From positions 168,650 to 232,649 of the forward strand of contig JAKCWG010000850.1 in NCBI GenBank assembly GCA_021464415.1: 64,000 bases of DNA. The letters are read 5' to 3'. A program made the position numbers and the translations under genes. The DNA comes from Lonicera japonica (Eukaryota; Streptophyta; Magnoliopsida; Dipsacales; Caprifoliaceae). Below, one piece after another: positions 1 through 17,466 of this stretch. Positions within the stretch are counted from its first letter, which is position 1, and each line of letters opens with the position of its first letter. The notes beneath the pieces were generated by a model that saw only the letters and a list, made by a program, of their open reading frames with translations, did no database searches and was not told the DNA's origin.

Positions 1-4701
<4,701 letters not shown>

Positions 4702-7027
4702 ACTCTACTCATGCGACTCTTTCGCATAATCGAATGTTGGCTTGTTACCTGATGATCATGTGTGTTATGTTGTCTGCCTAATAAAGGAGCCAGTTTGCTT
4801 CTCCTTATAGTGTGTGTGAGGCAACAATATTGAGGTTGTGTGCTTCTTCTTCTTTTTTTTCTCAATAAATTTCTCATATGTGTGGTCATAATAATATTGA
4901 GGTTGTGTATTAAACTCATCGTTTTCTTTTCATATCAATGAATAATATTGACGTTGTGTGTTGCTTGTAATTATGTGAAATTGTAAAAAATAAGATTGAT
5001 GATTTGTGTGCTTGTTTATGCTTTTGTATTTAACTAGTTTTTTTTACACATACGTGAATTGCATGCACATGGTTTTAATGCTTAACAAAGATGATTAATT
5101 AAGTTCATTAATGAATACGTACATACTAAGAATTGAATAATTAGTATGAAATAAAAATAATAATAAATAAGAAAAAATATAGTATCAAGTATAAAATTTA
5201 ATTAATAACTATAAGAAAATCATAAAATTAGTTAACTATATAAAAATATTGTTATAGATACACGATCAAAAATTAATCAAATATATAAGAGAGTAATATA
5301 TTTTTAATAAATTTTTAGAATTGGTAGAAGTTAATTATATTAAACATATGTGAATTATTAAACACAGTATGAGTTAATATTAAATGGTTTTGTAATTTTA
5401 GTACGATTTATTGAATATACATACTTCTGCATTGAGTTTAGGAAAACACCTAATTGAGCACAAACTCTAACTTATATAATTAATTTAACCAAATAAAGTA
5501 TAGTTTAAATTTATTTAAAATACTAATATTGATATAAAAATATATGGAGTTATACATTATTTGAAATACTAATACTAATATAATTTTAACTTGTTTAATT
5601 AGTTTAACCAAATAAAGTAGAGTTTGAATTTATTTGGAATACTAATACTGTAATATAAAAATATATCAAGTTATGTTGTTTTTTTTATCTTAGAATCTTG
5701 TGTTTAAAATTAAGGGCATATTTGTCTCTACAAAAAAGGAGGAAAAGCACTCAAGTTATTCATACTTTTATATATAGTATATATATAGATGAATATATGA
5801 TTCCTTTAGAGTGAACCTTCTCACCCTAGAGGTAAAGTGGGATGAGTCTCAGTCTTCTGATGTGCTAAATTTTGCCGGCACTTATCCTCAAGAATTTTTT
5901 TGAGAAAAATCAACGAAATAATAATTTTTTTTGTGAAATAATAGTTCAATTTTTAATATTATTAAGGTAGGCTTTTTATTTATCAACTGTATTTTAAAGT
6001 GTGGATTTTGACTAAAATTGTCTTTTGTGCAAACTTGACTTTGCCATCCAAAAATTGAAAATAAATTTGCTTTGCATAATGTATTTTTATCTTGTAACAA
6101 GTATATTTTTATGCGTCAGTGGTGTAAAGTAGAAAAGCAATGTCAAACAAAGGCAGAGGGGGCTGGGGCTAGTGGGGGCTTAAGCCTCCACTTGGATTTG
6201 GGAAACAAATAAAATCAACAACTAAACAAAGAATTAGAACGTCTAAACTAGTTTCTTGTTGTAAATTAAAAAGACACATAGACCTAGATTATATTTCTAA
6301 ATTATATCATATCTTCTCTGATCCTACTTTCTCTCTTCAAGTTGGAGTTCACTATGAATTCATAAGGGAGACAAGCGTTACTCTCTATTTAAAATGTTTT
6401 CTATTGTTTTTACACTTAAATTGGTATTTATTTATTCATTTTTTCCAAAACACTTAAATTGGTAAAGTATTTTGTTTTGCACTTGGCTTTAATAAGAATA
6501 ATACATTTGAACTGGTGACTCAAAATGAATTTATTATTGAATCAAATTTATAGGCAAGAATTTGATTACATGAAAATATTTTAATTTGTTGAAAACACCT
6601 TTTCAAATTTAGAAATAAATATTAAAAAATATTGAAAATAAATATATCTTTTAATGTTTTCAAGATATGAAGGCTGAAAGATGACTTTTGTAATTTGTGT
6701 GTGTGGGGTTTTTTATTTTTTATTTTTCAATCTCTTTATGTACTACATGTCTAATTTTTTTTTGTAAATTTCCACAGAGTTGTTATTACTTGTAATTACA
6801 AATATTTACTTAGTGTTAATAAAGTCCCCACTAAGTTGAAAAATCCTACGTTTACCATTGTCCTAAACTCACCGAGTTTATATACAGTATATATATATGC
6901 ATTATTACTATTGAATATGATAAAACACCACAAAATGTCACATTTCATACCCAAACGGCTTATTGTTAGTCCATTATTATGGCCAAAATTGTGCTAACAT
7001 CATCTTAGTTTTGTTTGCATGATAAAT
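4702..7027. other. GH1 3' UTR and AT-rich flank
   Basis: The probable 3' UTR has an AATAAA at about 4863 and three imperfect copies of AATAATATTGAGGTTGTGT near 4826, 4889 and 4944. About 5700-5785 is an 85-bp sequence repeated in the same orientation at about 63565-63650, where it interrupts the last complete intron of GH1 copy 2; its reverse complement begins TCTATAT, like a Helitron 5' end. No coding region is supported; the short frame at 5888-6100 is AT-rich chance. Confidence 0.6.
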
Positions 7028-8226
7028 TGACGCCGAATAAATAACGCGCTTCGATAAAGCCCAAGTGCAGGCTCGTCAAGTAGTAATATAGTCTCGGAAG
7101 TCCGAGTGTCGAACCACAGGGATAAGTGAAAAGGGATGGAATGGATTACGGATTAAAGTGTTTTCTGATTCTTGTAAGATGAAATGGTTATCGAACAACG
7201 TAAATGTAAAATGGTTGTGAAAATTAATAAGAAAGCACTAAGGTAGTTGGAGGTTAGTTACGATTAAAGAGACGGTGATCACTAGCTCATACAAAGATTA
7301 CAACACAAGATTTCTCGAAATATGGGGAATGTTGGTGTATCTCTCAATAGCAAAGGGTGCGACGCAAGGCGACTCATTCCCGAGTTGAAGCTATATCGAG
7401 AAAGAGACAAATGACATTCCACCAAAGACGGGGTTATCATTCCTACCTCTTAGCTACGGGTGTGAAGCAAGGCAACCCATTCCCGATGAAGCTAATCCGA
7501 GATAGATATGACAAACTCATCATTAAACGATGTAACATAAAGCAAGTGTAGTAATCTCATGATTTAAAGAATGAAAATTATAAAGTGAATCCTAACAATG
7601 AAATGGAATAAAGTTTATGGGATAAATTAGTCAACTCATCGTTTATCACATATGGTAGAAAATAAAGAGTCTAAGTATCACACAAAGTGTAAGAAGCACT
7701 CAATATATCAATAAATGAATCAAAGATAAGCTAAACAAATTTAAAATCCATCTATGGAGTTTTGAGAACTATTCATAATTTCTATGAAGAGGGAAAAACT
7801 CCGTGGATGGGGGAAAAAGACTACAAGCTTTCTAGAACCATATGAATATGTTGTATGCTCATTAACAACCAAGAACTAAATATACAAGGCATATAAAGTC
7901 TTAACTTAATATGAAAATACCTAGAAAGCTTGAAATAATGGAAGATATGATGAAGAAGAAGAAGATTCACAAATATTTATCAAACTTTAGATATGGATTG
8001 AGCCATTAATCACCAAAAATCATATCACAATCAACCTCCGTAACCTTAGTAATAGACTACTCCATAATAGATGCAAGAACAAATATCATAGAAGAAGAAA
8101 TCATTCTTACAAATTAAGCACTTACAATGGAGAAATGAAGAACAATCAACAAGTGAGCTCTCCCCTCTCTCTAGAACTCTAAGTGTGTTCAAAACTAGAT
8201 AATAAATATTTCTATGTAAAAGAAAT

Positions 8227-8241
8227 AATATATATATTAAA
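8227..8241 (-). promoter_or_regulatory. TATA-like run in Athila LTR
   Basis: On the - strand it reads TTTTAATATATATATT, about 90-100 bp downstream of the palindrome cluster. It is the best core-promoter candidate of the LTR; an identical copy lies in the 5' LTR at about 18666-18680. Position and composition only; the transcription start is unknown. Confidence 0.45.
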
Positions 8242-8327
8242 AGGTAGAAAAATATCTAACTAAATATCTAAAATAGCTTGAACCACTAAAATAGCCCATT
8301 TTGGGTGTGAAATGGCCAAGTTGCCAG

Positions 8328-8429
8328 GGCCATGATCGATCATGGCCAACCCATGATCGATCATGGGGTCTTCTGCCTGAATGCTAGTTTGTACCATGAT
8401 CGATCATGGTTAACCCATGATCGATCATG
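8328..8429. repeat. Four CATGATCGATCATG palindromes in Athila U3 (3' LTR)
   Basis: Perfect 14-mers at 8331-8344, 8352-8365, 8395-8408 and 8416-8429; some extend to 18-20 bp palindromes. Starts are 21, 43 and 21 bp apart, so two pairs repeat at 64 bp. The linker contains TTCTGCC, as in the internal array. They lie about 255-355 bp from the sense start of the LTR. Confidence 0.97.
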
Positions 8430-8684
8430 CTTCTGGGAAATTCCTCAGATCAGCATTTTGCGAGCTTTTCACTAGCGCTTGATCAATCATCGAAGGCCAT
8501 TGCATCCTATGCCTATAAACACATAGAAACACAACAAAAGCACACCTAGCGGGACGATGTTAGATACAAAACTCGCCAAGACACTAATCTCGAGATAAGT
8601 GGATAATTAGGCATAATTAAAGCAACAAACGCGTCATGCGACTCTGGGAAAGAGCTTATGCATGACAATATTATGCGTTTATCA

Positions 8685-8699
8685 ACTCCCCTCAACTTA
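8685..8699 (-). promoter_or_regulatory. Athila polypurine tract
   Basis: In sense TAAGTTGAGGGGAGT abuts the 3' LTR. Two more copies of the AAGTTGAGGGG core lie at 9741-9757 and 11810-11824. Confidence 0.85.
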
Positions 8700-10032
8700 T
8701 CTCTTGCTAGTCCCTTAGCAAGACAAAAATATATAATTACAAAAGCACTATGCTATACAAAAAAATTGTTAACTTCTAAGTTCCCAAAGAAGACGAGTTG
8801 CATCTCGTGAAGGTTTTCAGAAATGATACCTACAAACATCAGAAGTTTGATCATGATGAACGATGAGAATGAAGTTTCAAGTTTCAATTTGCAAAGCAAG
8901 AGGCATTACTATCAATTTTCCAGAATGACGGACTTTTGAATGATCATCTAATTCGCCTATCTCCTTTAGAACACAATCCCATATTCTCCAATGCTCACAT
9001 ACTAGACTTCAATTCAAACAATTCAATATAAACACAAAGAATCATAAACATTCAAGAAGGAAGAGAGAACTTTTTCAAAAACAAAAACTCCAAGATTTGT
9101 CAATTCTAAGCACTTTCTTTATCTTTTCTTGGAAATTTTTGCTAAATTAGTTCAGGGCGGTTTTCATCTCTACGGGGGGCAGCGGTCTCACTTATGAAAT
9201 TTTTCAAAATTACTGCTCATTCATTGGAGCTTGAAGGAAGCTATTCACCCTTTCCCATATGGTAACCTATACCCATCCATAATATTAGACAAAGAGACTT
9301 AAGATTTAGTCAAGTGAAGCTTTAAGTCAATATTAGGATAAAAGTCATCCAAGTTATCAAAGTGCTATGCTTTTGCCCTCTCATTGGAGGATCTTTTCGA
9401 AAGAGCTTCCATCATTTTTGGACAAAAATTCCTCTTCTCTCAATGAAAATAAATCTAAGTGTTATTACCGAATTGGAAACAACCAAAGCAATCTAGCATG
9501 AGGAGCAAGAGAATATAACGGGATATGAGACTAAGTGGAGCAAGGCAATTTAGATTATCATTCAAATTCCTATCTAGATCAAAGATTTCAAGCCAAAAGC
9601 TACTGAAACAATAATCTACATCGAACAAAATATCAATCAATCATCAATTTTCAAACTTCTAAAAAAAAAATTGAACAAATCTCTTCTACTCATGGGAATG
9701 ACTGATAGCAAGCCAAACAAAATAAACACAAAATAAACGTACCCCCCCTCAACTTGAAACACACATTGTCCTCAATGTAAAGAGAACAATAACAACGCAC
9801 GGAAGGGCTACAATGGCTTTGCTCTCTATGAGACAAAAATAAGAGATAAACAAAAACTATTCACAAAACGGGTTAGAATTAGAATTCGAAAACAAAAACC
9901 ATAACATTCAACTAATAAAACCAAGTTCTAAAGTTAACATCATGTCAGGAATCTAATACAACCCAAAAGGAATAAAATAAAACTAAGCATAAATATAACT
10001 ACTTAAAGAGTTTTCAGGCTATCGCATCATCA
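8700..10032 (-). other. Athila 3' untranslated region
   Basis: Non-coding stretch between the env-like ORF and the polypurine tract. It contains a second tract-like sequence (sense CAAGTTGAGGGGGGGT) at 9741-9757. No ORF in it resembles a known protein. Confidence 0.7.
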
Positions 10033-11232
10033 TCACATCTCAGGTGGTGGGGGTGGTGGAAAACGACCATACAACGCCTCGAACTGCTGGCGTATGAACT
10101 CCTGCTGGGTCGCCATCTGAGCTGCAACTCGTGCCTCGACCTGGGCTGCAATATCTGCCTCCAAACGGTCCTGACGCAATACCATAATCTCTACCCTCTC
10201 GTTGACGCTAGCAAACCCGGTCTGCATCAAAGCAGTCATCTGCTCAAACTGCTCTCTAATGAACTCCCTATTGTCATCCACAGGCCCAGAGCTTGCCCTT
10301 CTTCTACGCCTTGACTGACCCGGAACATCCGCTCCTGCTTCCTCTGCCCCTTCTTCTTCGCTATCACCCTGTTGTGGTGCGGCTGTGGAAGAACTCGGCC
10401 TGTTCCTCAGTTGACCAGCGGTTCGAGTTTGGGTGGACCTATTCAGCGGTGCCCTAGGCATTTTCTTCACATCGTCGGCTCTCTCAACTACCCCCGCTCG
10501 CAAACAGACCTTAGTGATCAAAGACCCAAATTTGATTGTTTCATTGTGGGCAACCAAATCGATGATTCGCGCTATTCGCCCAATGATATGACGCAACAAG
10601 CAGCAGCGCTTGTTCGTTGCTATGGCGTATAGTACATAAGCCTGAGACGGGTAAAGGTGCTGGGTATGGGAAGTTGGGTCCAAAGCGTTGGCAATTACCA
10701 GCCAAAGAGTTCTAAATCCCTCACGTATGTGGCTCCTATCGAATTGATTCCCAATCCATTCTCTGGGTTCACCGGCTAGAAATGTGGCTAGATCGTTAGG
10801 CCTCGGCTCCAAATAGTTGGTAGTGTCCGAATAGGGGAGGTCATGAGCATTAGGTGGCAAAGCTGAGATTCCCGTAATCTCAGTCAAAACTTCGAGGTTA
10901 AACGGAACCGTTCTGCCTCGAACATGAGCGACATATGTATATGGTGTATCGGGAACTTGAATCAAACTTGCAATAAATTCACGACAAATGGTGAGATTAC
11001 ATTGAGTACCTGGTTGACGCAAGTAGTCAATCCATTCCGGATACCGCTCAAACGTTGCTCGCTGGGGGAAATCGTCCAGCGTATCGATGAAGACCAGCCT
11101 CTCTATCACTACCGTCCTCGTCTTGAAGGCGTAGTTCCACCACTCAAATTCTTGACGGCTCCGAAATCCGCGATAGCCGCCTCTCGCGGCTTCAATGGTA
11201 AGCGGCTTAGTGGGAGGGTTAGATGAAGCCAT
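10033..11232 (-). CDS. Athila ORF-1 / env-like protein
   Basis: 399 residues, downstream of Gag-Pol in the element's sense and separated from it by 692 bp of non-coding DNA. The N-terminal half (about residues 20-210, with EFEWWNYAF, YPEWIDYLRQ and IREGFRTLWLVIANAL) has the look of the ATHILA ORF-1 / putative plant transposon protein family. That family fills the env position in Athila elements, but its role is not established. A basic patch (RRRRR) lies near residue 310. The C-terminal third is predicted coiled coil (QFEQMTALMQTGF to QQEFIRQQFEAL), ending in a proline run. No signal peptide or membrane segment is evident, so an envelope function is not supported by sequence. The start ATG lies in ATGGCTTCATC; upstream in frame nothing longer is open. 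Confidence 0.8.
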   Translation of the reverse strand: MASSNPPTKPLTIEAARGGYRGFRSRQEFEWWNYAFKTRTVVIERLVFIDTLDDFPQRATFERYPEWIDYLRQPGTQCNLTICREFIASLIQVPDTPYTYVAHVRGRTVPFNLEVLTEITGISALPPNAHDLPYSDTTNYLEPRPNDLATFLAGEPREWIGNQFDRSHIREGFRTLWLVIANALDPTSHTQHLYPSQAYVLYAIATNKRCCLLRHIIGRIARIIDLVAHNETIKFGSLITKVCLRAGVVERADDVKKMPRAPLNRSTQTRTAGQLRNRPSSSTAAPQQGDSEEEGAEEAGADVPGQSRRRRRASSGPVDDNREFIREQFEQMTALMQTGFASVNERVEIMVLRQDRLEADIAAQVEARVAAQMATQQEFIRQQFEALYGRFPPPPPPEM

Positions 11233-11528
11233 AGGAGGATAATGTGAAGCTTTAGAGGAGGAAGAGATGGGAAATTTCGAGATTTGCTTTGATATGGCTC
11301 GAAATTGGTGAGAAGAGAGAGAAATGGGGATTTTTGGGATGGGATTGATGGTTGAGGTTTGAAATTGGAAGATTTGAGGGTTGATTCTAGGTGGGGGAGG
11401 TTGGTAATGGTGTTTGGGGAAGGTTTGGGATCAAAGGGGGAAGAGGGGCTAGGGTTTGGAAGAGATTTGGGAGAAGGGGAAGTGCAAAATGGGGGTTTAG
11501 AAACGGCGCCCCTGTTTTATTACGGGAC

Positions 11529-11752
11529 CATGATCGATCATGGTATACCCATGATCGATCATGGGTCATTCTGCCCAGTTGATCTTTTGTACAATGATCG
11601 ATCATGGGATTTCCATGATCGATCATGCTGCCTTCTGACCAAATGCTCCATCTTCCATGATCGATCATGGAATTACATGATCGATCATGGTCTATGCTGC
11701 CTGAGAAAATTTTCACCCATGATCGATCATGGGTAGGGCATGATCGATCATG
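11529..11752. repeat. Internal array of eight CATGATCGATCATG palindromes
   Basis: Starts at 11529, 11550, 11593 (first base A), 11614, 11656, 11676, 11718 and 11739. They form four pairs with 21, 21, 20 and 21 bp inside each pair and 64, 63 and 62 bp between pairs. CTGCC-containing linkers separate pairs, matching the U3 repeats. The array lies between the Gag-Pol stop and the env-like ORF start. Read in frame it gives meaningless MIDHG/DRSW repeats on both strands. Confidence 0.97.
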
Positions 11753-11924
11753 GACCAATCTGCCAGCCAAAAATTTTCTTTGCTTTCTTTGATCTAAAAC
11801 ACCTTATTGCTCCCCTCAACTTGGTCCGTTCAGACTTAATGACACCCGACTCTTCGATGACAATTCCTGATACTCAAAAACACTAACAAAAACAAACATT
11901 ATTTACAAAATCGACCCATGCCTT
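11753..11924 (-). other. Spacer after Athila Gag-Pol with a polypurine-like tract
   Basis: Sense CCAAGTTGAGGGGAGC at about 11809-11824 repeats the core of the 3' polypurine tract. Together with the palindrome array it resembles a short polypurine tract-U3 segment placed inside the element. Confidence 0.6.
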
Positions 11925-14900
11925 TTAGGCATAAGTCGGGTCTTCGAGAGGGGTGGACTCCTCTCGAACTGGGAATTCCAAAAACGGCTTAAGACGTTGT
12001 CCATTCACCTTGAAAATGTAGCCGGTTTTGGGATCCTCAACATTCACAGCCCCAAAAGGAAATACTTGACGGACAACATAGGGGCCGGTCCAACGAGACT
12101 TTAACTTCCCGGGGAAGAGATGCAACCGAGTGTCATAAACAAGAACTTTGTGCCCAAGTTTGAATTCTTTCCTCAAAATGGATTTATCATGAAAGATTTT
12201 GGCACGTTCCTTGCTTATTTTTGCATTATCATAAGCATCTCTTCTTAACTCCTCAATTTCATTAATTTGCAACTTACGGTCAAGCCCGGCTTTTGTCAAA
12301 TCGCACTTAACCATCTTAATTGCCCAGTATGATTTGTGTTCCAACTCTACTGGCAAATGACATGGTTTTCCGTACACTATACGATAGGGAGACATATCTA
12401 GAGTTGTTTTGTACGCAGTACGGTAAGCCCAAAGTGCATCGGTCAGTCTTAACGACCAATCCTTGCGGTTCGGGTTTACCGTTTTCTCTAGAATCTGTTT
12501 GATCTCCCTATTTGCCAACTCAGCTTGACCATTAGTTTGAGGATGATAAGCGAGCGAAACTTTGTGGTTTACACCATACTTTTGCATTAATGATTGAAAT
12601 GGTCTGTTGCAAAAGTGAGTACCGCCATCGCTTATTATTGCCTTGGGAGTACCAAAACGTGCAAGAATGTGTTCTTTCAGAAATCGGATCACCACTTTGT
12701 GATCATTTTTCTTGCACGCTTGGGCTTCTACCCATTTTGAAACGTAATCTACGGCAACTAAAATGTAAAGATTACCGTAGGATGATGGGAAAGGTCCCAT
12801 GAAGTCGATGCCCCAGCAATCGAAGATTTCAATCATCAAGATGGGATTTAGTGGCATCATGTTCCTTTTAGAGATCCCTCCAAGCATTTGGCATCTTTGG
12901 CATGCCTTGCAAAAGCGTTGTGCATCCTTAAACAGCGACGGCCAGTATAATCCGCTTTGCAAAATCTTCGCGGCGGTCTTCTTTGCCGAAAAGTGTCCTC
13001 CGCAAGCCTCATTATGACAGAAGGATAGAGCTCTCTCCACTTCTTCCTCCGGGATGCACCTCCGGATAATCTGATCCGCACAATACTTAAACAGGTACGG
13101 TTCATCCCAATAGAAGCGACCCACTTCGCTCAAAAACCTTTTTCTATCTTGTGCGCCCCATGACTTTGGTATCTTGTCAGTTACAAGATAATTTATTATG
13201 TCTGCATACCATGGGAGCGTTGAGATTGCCAATAATTGCTCGTCTGGAAACGAATCTTGGATCGGACTTTCTTCAATGTTGTTCGTAAAAGTTAGTCGAG
13301 ACAGATGATCGGCCACCACATTCTCGACTCCCTTTTTGTCCTTGATGCTCAAATGGAATTCTTGCAATAGGAGTATCCACTTCAAAAGCCGCGGCTTGGC
13401 ATCTTTCTTTGTGAATAGGTACTTCAACGCCGCATGATCCGTGAAAATCACAATTGGCGATCCTATCAAATAGGATCGAAACTTGTCTAGGGCGAAAACA
13501 ATTGCTAGGAGCTCTTTCTCTGTCGTGGTGTAATTCATTTGCGCATCATTTAAAGTCCTACTTGCATAGTGTATCACACCCGGTTTCTTGTCTTTCCTTT
13601 GACCAAGAACCGCTCCCACCGCGTAGTCACTTGCGTCGCACATGAGCTCGAATGGCAAGCTCCAATCCGGTGCTTGCATAATTGGTGCAGTGGTGAGCAT
13701 ATGCTTCAGAGTGACGAAAGCTTCCTCGCAGTTGGCGTTCCACTCAAACGGTGCGTCCTTGAGAAGCAGATTGCACATTGGCTTGGAAATGGAACTGAAG
13801 TTCTTGATAAACCTTCTATAAAACCCAGCATGTCCTAGAAATGATCGGACATCTTTGACATTCTTGGGCGTAGGAAGTTTAGCAATCAAATCGATTTTAG
13901 CTTTATCCACTTCAATTCCTTCAGACGAAATGATGTGCCCCAAAACAATTCCCTTGGTAACCATAAAATGGCACTTTTCCCAATTCAACACCAATTGTTT
14001 TTCCACGCATCTTCCCAAAACCTGTTCCAGGTTAGTCAAGCAATTGTCGAATGACTTACCATAGACGGTAAAGTCATCCATAAAAACTTCCAAAGTCCTT
14101 TCCACCATATCACTAAAAATACTTAGCATGCACCGTTGGAAAGTGGCCGGTGCATTACATAGACCAAAGGGCATTCTCCGATAAGCGAAGGTGCCAAAAG
14201 GACATGTAAAGGTGGTTTTTTCTTGATCATCTAGGTCAATCTCAATTTGATTATACCCGGAAAAACCATCGAGGAAAGAGTAATATTCATGACCCGCTAC
14301 CCTCTCTAGAGTTTGATCCAAAAAGGGGAGGGGGAAATGATCTTTACGAGTTGCCTCATTGAGTTTACGGTAGTCGATACACATTCGCCACCCGGTGGTG
14401 ACTCTTTGCGGAATCAACTCGTTTGATTCGTTCTTGACTACCGTAAGACCTGATTTTTTCGGTACCACTTGAGTTGGACTAACCCATTTACTATCCGAGA
14501 TTGGATAGATGATCTTTGCATCCAACAATTTCAACACCTCGTTCCTAACCACTTCTTGCATGTTAGGATTCAACCGGCGTTGAAATTGTCTCGATGTTTT
14601 TGCCCCATCCTCCAAGTGAATTTTATGTGTACAAATCAAAGGGCTTATGCCTTGAAGGTCGGCCAGAGTCCACCCAAAAGCTTTTTTGTATTTGCCCAGC
14701 AAATGAACTAACCTTCCTTCTTGGTCATCCGAAAGCTCGGATGAGATGATAACAGGAAAAGTATCTGAAGTTCCCAAGAAGGCATACTTCAAATTGCTCG
14801 GTAATAGCTTGAGATCCATTTTTCCATCAAGCTTTTTGGTGGGAGATTGTGTGTTTTCTTCTTTCTCCGAGAATTCAACCTGTTTGTCAAACAAAGAAAA

Positions 14901-17312
14901 CACTTGCATACAATCCTCGGGTTCATCGGAAGTGGTTAGATAACCTTCCGTTGACTCCAATTCGAAATTTGCCACAAAGTGGTCTTGGATACATGACTCT
15001 ATCATGTTCACGTGTTCATTTTCCTCATTATCATCGTCATCTCTTTGATTGCTCAAAGAGAACACGTTTAGCTCTAGAGTCATGTTGCCAAATGTTAACT
15101 TCACGATTCCATTCTTGCAATTTATTATGGCATTAGAAGTAGCAAGAAATGGTCGTCCGAGAATGACCGGAATCTCATGGGCGGGATTTGACACAGGTTG
15201 CATGTCGAGGATGATGAAATCAACCGGAAAATAAAACTTGTCGACTTGGACAAGCACATCCTCGACTATCCCTCTTGGGATCTTAACGGATCGGTCCGCT
15301 AATTGGATTGTAACCCTCGTGGGTTTCAACTCACCCAGCCCCAATTGTTGATATACCGAGTATGGGAGCACATTCACACTTGCTCCCAAATCTAACAATG
15401 CATTCTTGATCCTACAATTTCCTATGATACACGAAATTGTGGGACAACCGGGGTCTTTGAACTTGGGGGCTCTCGTGCCTTGCATGAGGGAGCTCACTTG
15501 CTCCGCCATAAAGGCCTTTTTCTTGACATTCAACCTTCGTTTTGTAGTACATAAGTCCTTGAGGAACTTAGCGTACGAAGGTATTTGCTTGACCGCGTCA
15601 AGCAATGGAATGTTGATTTTCACTTGCCTAAAGACATCCAAGATCTCGGTGTTAGATTTGGATGGTTGGTTTAATCTCTCCGGAAATGGGACTTTGATCC
15701 CATTTTTGATCTTTTCAAGATCCTCCTTCCCTCGTCTCTCTTCCTCTCTTCTCTTTTCATCACTCACAACTTGTTCAACCTCCGACTCCTCAACACTTGT
15801 AGATTTGACTATGTCCGCCACCTTGGGGGTTTTAGGAACAATAGTCTTGTCTACCTCCTTCCCACTTCTCAGGATCGTGATAGATTTGAGTTCTTCTATC
15901 TTGGTGCTAGACTCTCCTCCCTCCATGACTTGAACTTGCCCTCTAGGATTAACTAAAGGCTGAGAGGGGAATTTTCCCTTCTCTTGAGTAGCTAGGGCGG
16001 TGGTGAGTTTAGACATTTGAGTTTTTAACTCACCTACATCACGATCCGTTTTGTCCACAAATGACCTTAACAAAGCTTCCAAGTTTTGGTTGGGGTTTTG
16101 ATTTTGAGGTGGAACAAAAGAGTTTTGAGGTTGTTGTTGCCTTTGGTTCTGATGATATTGGTTGTGGTTCTGACTTTGATTTCCTCCCCAACTGAAATTG
16201 GGGTGATTCTTCCATCCCTCATTGTACCTTTGAGAGTAAGGATCATTTTGGTTACGATTTTGGTTGCTATTTTGGTTGTACTGGTGCAAAACATTGACTT
16301 GGGCGGGATCTTTGAGGACTTCCCGAAAAGCGGGAATGGTAGGACAATCCTCGGTAGTGTGTCCTGAATTTTCGCAAATGACACACAACTGACTCGAGGA
16401 TACTACATTGACCTCCTTAAGCTTACTTGCTTCCATTGCCTCTACCTTCTTAGACAATTGGAATAACCTTGCCCCCATGTCATCCTCATTGGACACTTGG
16501 TACAACCCACCCCTTCCTAGAGTTTTGGCTTTGGGTTCCTCGGAATAGGTGTTCCAATTTTGAGCACCTTCCGCTAATTCATCAAAATACAATAAAGCCT
16601 CCTCGGGATTCTTACTCAAGAATTGACCATTACACATGGTCTCAACAAACGTACGCATCTCAGGGGTGAGAGATTCATAGAAAAAACTAACAAGGCTCCA
16701 CGTTTCATGACCATGGTGAGGGCATGCGTTTAAAAGGTCCTTGTATCTATCCCAACATTTATAAAAGCTTTCATATTCTTTTGGTGAAAAATTTGATATC
16801 GCCCTTCTTAAAGCATTGGTTCTATGAACGGGGAATAATTTTTTTAGAAATTCCGCTTGAAGCTCTTGCCAAGACCGAATTGATTGCGGTCTTTGAGCAT
16901 TTAACCAAATTTTTCCTTTGTCTTTTAGGGAGAAAGGAAAGAGTTTTAAATGCATGACATCCTCGTTAACATTTGCCTCACGAAATGTGGAGCAGACTTC
17001 TTCAAAGTCTTTCAAGTGCAAGTATGGGTTTTCCGACTCCATACCATGAAAAGAAGGGATATGTTGAAGCATACCCGGTTTGAAAGAGAACGCTCCGGCT
17101 TGACTAGCAGGAAGCACGATGCATGAGTTTGAAGTTGCCCGAGGCGGTTGAAGGTAGTCTCTCATGGTTCTAACAGGAGGAACATTGTTGGCCCCTTCTC
17201 CTTCATTATCACTCTCGTGATCCTCGTTTCTACCTTGGTTTGCCATTCTTGGAGATGTGGGAGGGCTAATTCGAATGTCCACAAACAGTCGCCCTTGCAT
17301 GAGCTTGGACAA
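11925..17312 (-). CDS. Athila Gag-Pol polyprotein
   Basis: 1795 residues, uninterrupted. A better start is likely Met23 ([11 protein letters not shown], codon at 17244-17246), since the first 22 residues read like leader. Gag occupies about residues 50-300. The zinc knuckle [14 protein letters not shown] is at 310-323. The protease [14 protein letters not shown] (639-652) has the DLGA form usual in Athila/Tat. Reverse transcriptase spans about 900-1110 with [10 protein letters not shown] (active site 1077-1080). RNase H is about 1220-1340 ([23 protein letters not shown]). The integrase zinc finger has H1433, H1440, C1468 and C1471. The DDE core is D1503, D1562 and E1598 ([11 protein letters not shown]). 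No chromodomain. All catalytic motifs are present, so the element could be autonomous. The long frames on the + strand here are antisense shadows. Confidence 0.96.
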   Translation of the reverse strand: MSKLMQGRLFVDIRISPPTSPRMANQGRNEDHESDNEGEGANNVPPVRTMRDYLQPPRATSNSCIVLPASQAGAFSFKPGMLQHIPSFHGMESENPYLHLKDFEEVCSTFREANVNEDVMHLKLFPFSLKDKGKIWLNAQRPQSIRSWQELQAEFLKKLFPVHRTNALRRAISNFSPKEYESFYKCWDRYKDLLNACPHHGHETWSLVSFFYESLTPEMRTFVETMCNGQFLSKNPEEALLYFDELAEGAQNWNTYSEEPKAKTLGRGGLYQVSNEDDMGARLFQLSKKVEAMEASKLKEVNVVSSSQLCVICENSGHTTEDCPTIPAFREVLKDPAQVNVLHQYNQNSNQNRNQNDPYSQRYNEGWKNHPNFSWGGNQSQNHNQYHQNQRQQQPQNSFVPPQNQNPNQNLEALLRSFVDKTDRDVGELKTQMSKLTTALATQEKGKFPSQPLVNPRGQVQVMEGGESSTKIEELKSITILRSGKEVDKTIVPKTPKVADIVKSTSVEESEVEQVVSDEKRREEERRGKEDLEKIKNGIKVPFPERLNQPSKSNTEILDVFRQVKINIPLLDAVKQIPSYAKFLKDLCTTKRRLNVKKKAFMAEQVSSLMQGTRAPKFKDPGCPTISCIIGNCRIKNALLDLGASVNVLPYSVYQQLGLGELKPTRVTIQLADRSVKIPRGIVEDVLVQVDKFYFPVDFIILDMQPVSNPAHEIPVILGRPFLATSNAIINCKNGIVKLTFGNMTLELNVFSLSNQRDDDDNEENEHVNMIESCIQDHFVANFELESTEGYLTTSDEPEDCMQVFSLFDKQVEFSEKEENTQSPTKKLDGKMDLKLLPSNLKYAFLGTSDTFPVIISSELSDDQEGRLVHLLGKYKKAFGWTLADLQGISPLICTHKIHLEDGAKTSRQFQRRLNPNMQEVVRNEVLKLLDAKIIYPISDSKWVSPTQVVPKKSGLTVVKNESNELIPQRVTTGWRMCIDYRKLNEATRKDHFPLPFLDQTLERVAGHEYYSFLDGFSGYNQIEIDLDDQEKTTFTCPFGTFAYRRMPFGLCNAPATFQRCMLSIFSDMVERTLEVFMDDFTVYGKSFDNCLTNLEQVLGRCVEKQLVLNWEKCHFMVTKGIVLGHIISSEGIEVDKAKIDLIAKLPTPKNVKDVRSFLGHAGFYRRFIKNFSSISKPMCNLLLKDAPFEWNANCEEAFVTLKHMLTTAPIMQAPDWSLPFELMCDASDYAVGAVLGQRKDKKPGVIHYASRTLNDAQMNYTTTEKELLAIVFALDKFRSYLIGSPIVIFTDHAALKYLFTKKDAKPRLLKWILLLQEFHLSIKDKKGVENVVADHLSRLTFTNNIEESPIQDSFPDEQLLAISTLPWYADIINYLVTDKIPKSWGAQDRKRFLSEVGRFYWDEPYLFKYCADQIIRRCIPEEEVERALSFCHNEACGGHFSAKKTAAKILQSGLYWPSLFKDAQRFCKACQRCQMLGGISKRNMMPLNPILMIEIFDCWGIDFMGPFPSSYGNLYILVAVDYVSKWVEAQACKKNDHKVVIRFLKEHILARFGTPKAIISDGGTHFCNRPFQSLMQKYGVNHKVSLAYHPQTNGQAELANREIKQILEKTVNPNRKDWSLRLTDALWAYRTAYKTTLDMSPYRIVYGKPCHLPVELEHKSYWAIKMVKCDLTKAGLDRKLQINEIEELRRDAYDNAKISKERAKIFHDKSILRKEFKLGHKVLVYDTRLHLFPGKLKSRWTGPYVVRQVFPFGAVNVEDPKTGYIFKVNGQRLKPFLEFPVREESTPLEDPTYA

Positions 17313-17440
17313 CGATTCGAATCGCTCCTCGGGAATTCTACAAAATCAAACAAAAATAAGGGAGAAAAATAAATTAATTAAATGGAGAGAAATACTTACA
17401 GAAGGGTTTTGTACAAAACCCGAAATTCGCCTTTTTGCCT

Positions 17441-17460
17441 TATCCCCGGCAACGGCGCCA
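17441..17460 (-). promoter_or_regulatory. Athila primer-binding site (tRNA-Asp type)
   Basis: In sense it reads TGGCGCCGTTGCCGGGGATA, six bases after the end of the 5' LTR. This is the classical Athila primer site complementary to the 3' end of plant tRNA-Asp. Confidence 0.9.
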
Positions 17461-17466
17461 AAAACT

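Larger units (their letters stand above)
7028..8684 (-). repeat. Athila 3' LTR
   Basis: 1657 bp, the downstream LTR of the - strand element. It carries four palindromes at 8331-8429 in U3 and a TATA-like run at 8227-8241. Confidence 0.97.

Noticed and set aside
11359..11770. Open frames on both strands with MIDHG and DRSW repeats
   Set aside because: They are translations of the palindrome array; a palindrome gives similar open frames on both strands.
15406..15933. 175-codon frame on + within the Athila pol region
   Set aside because: Antisense of the protease and spacer region of Gag-Pol; no independent motif.
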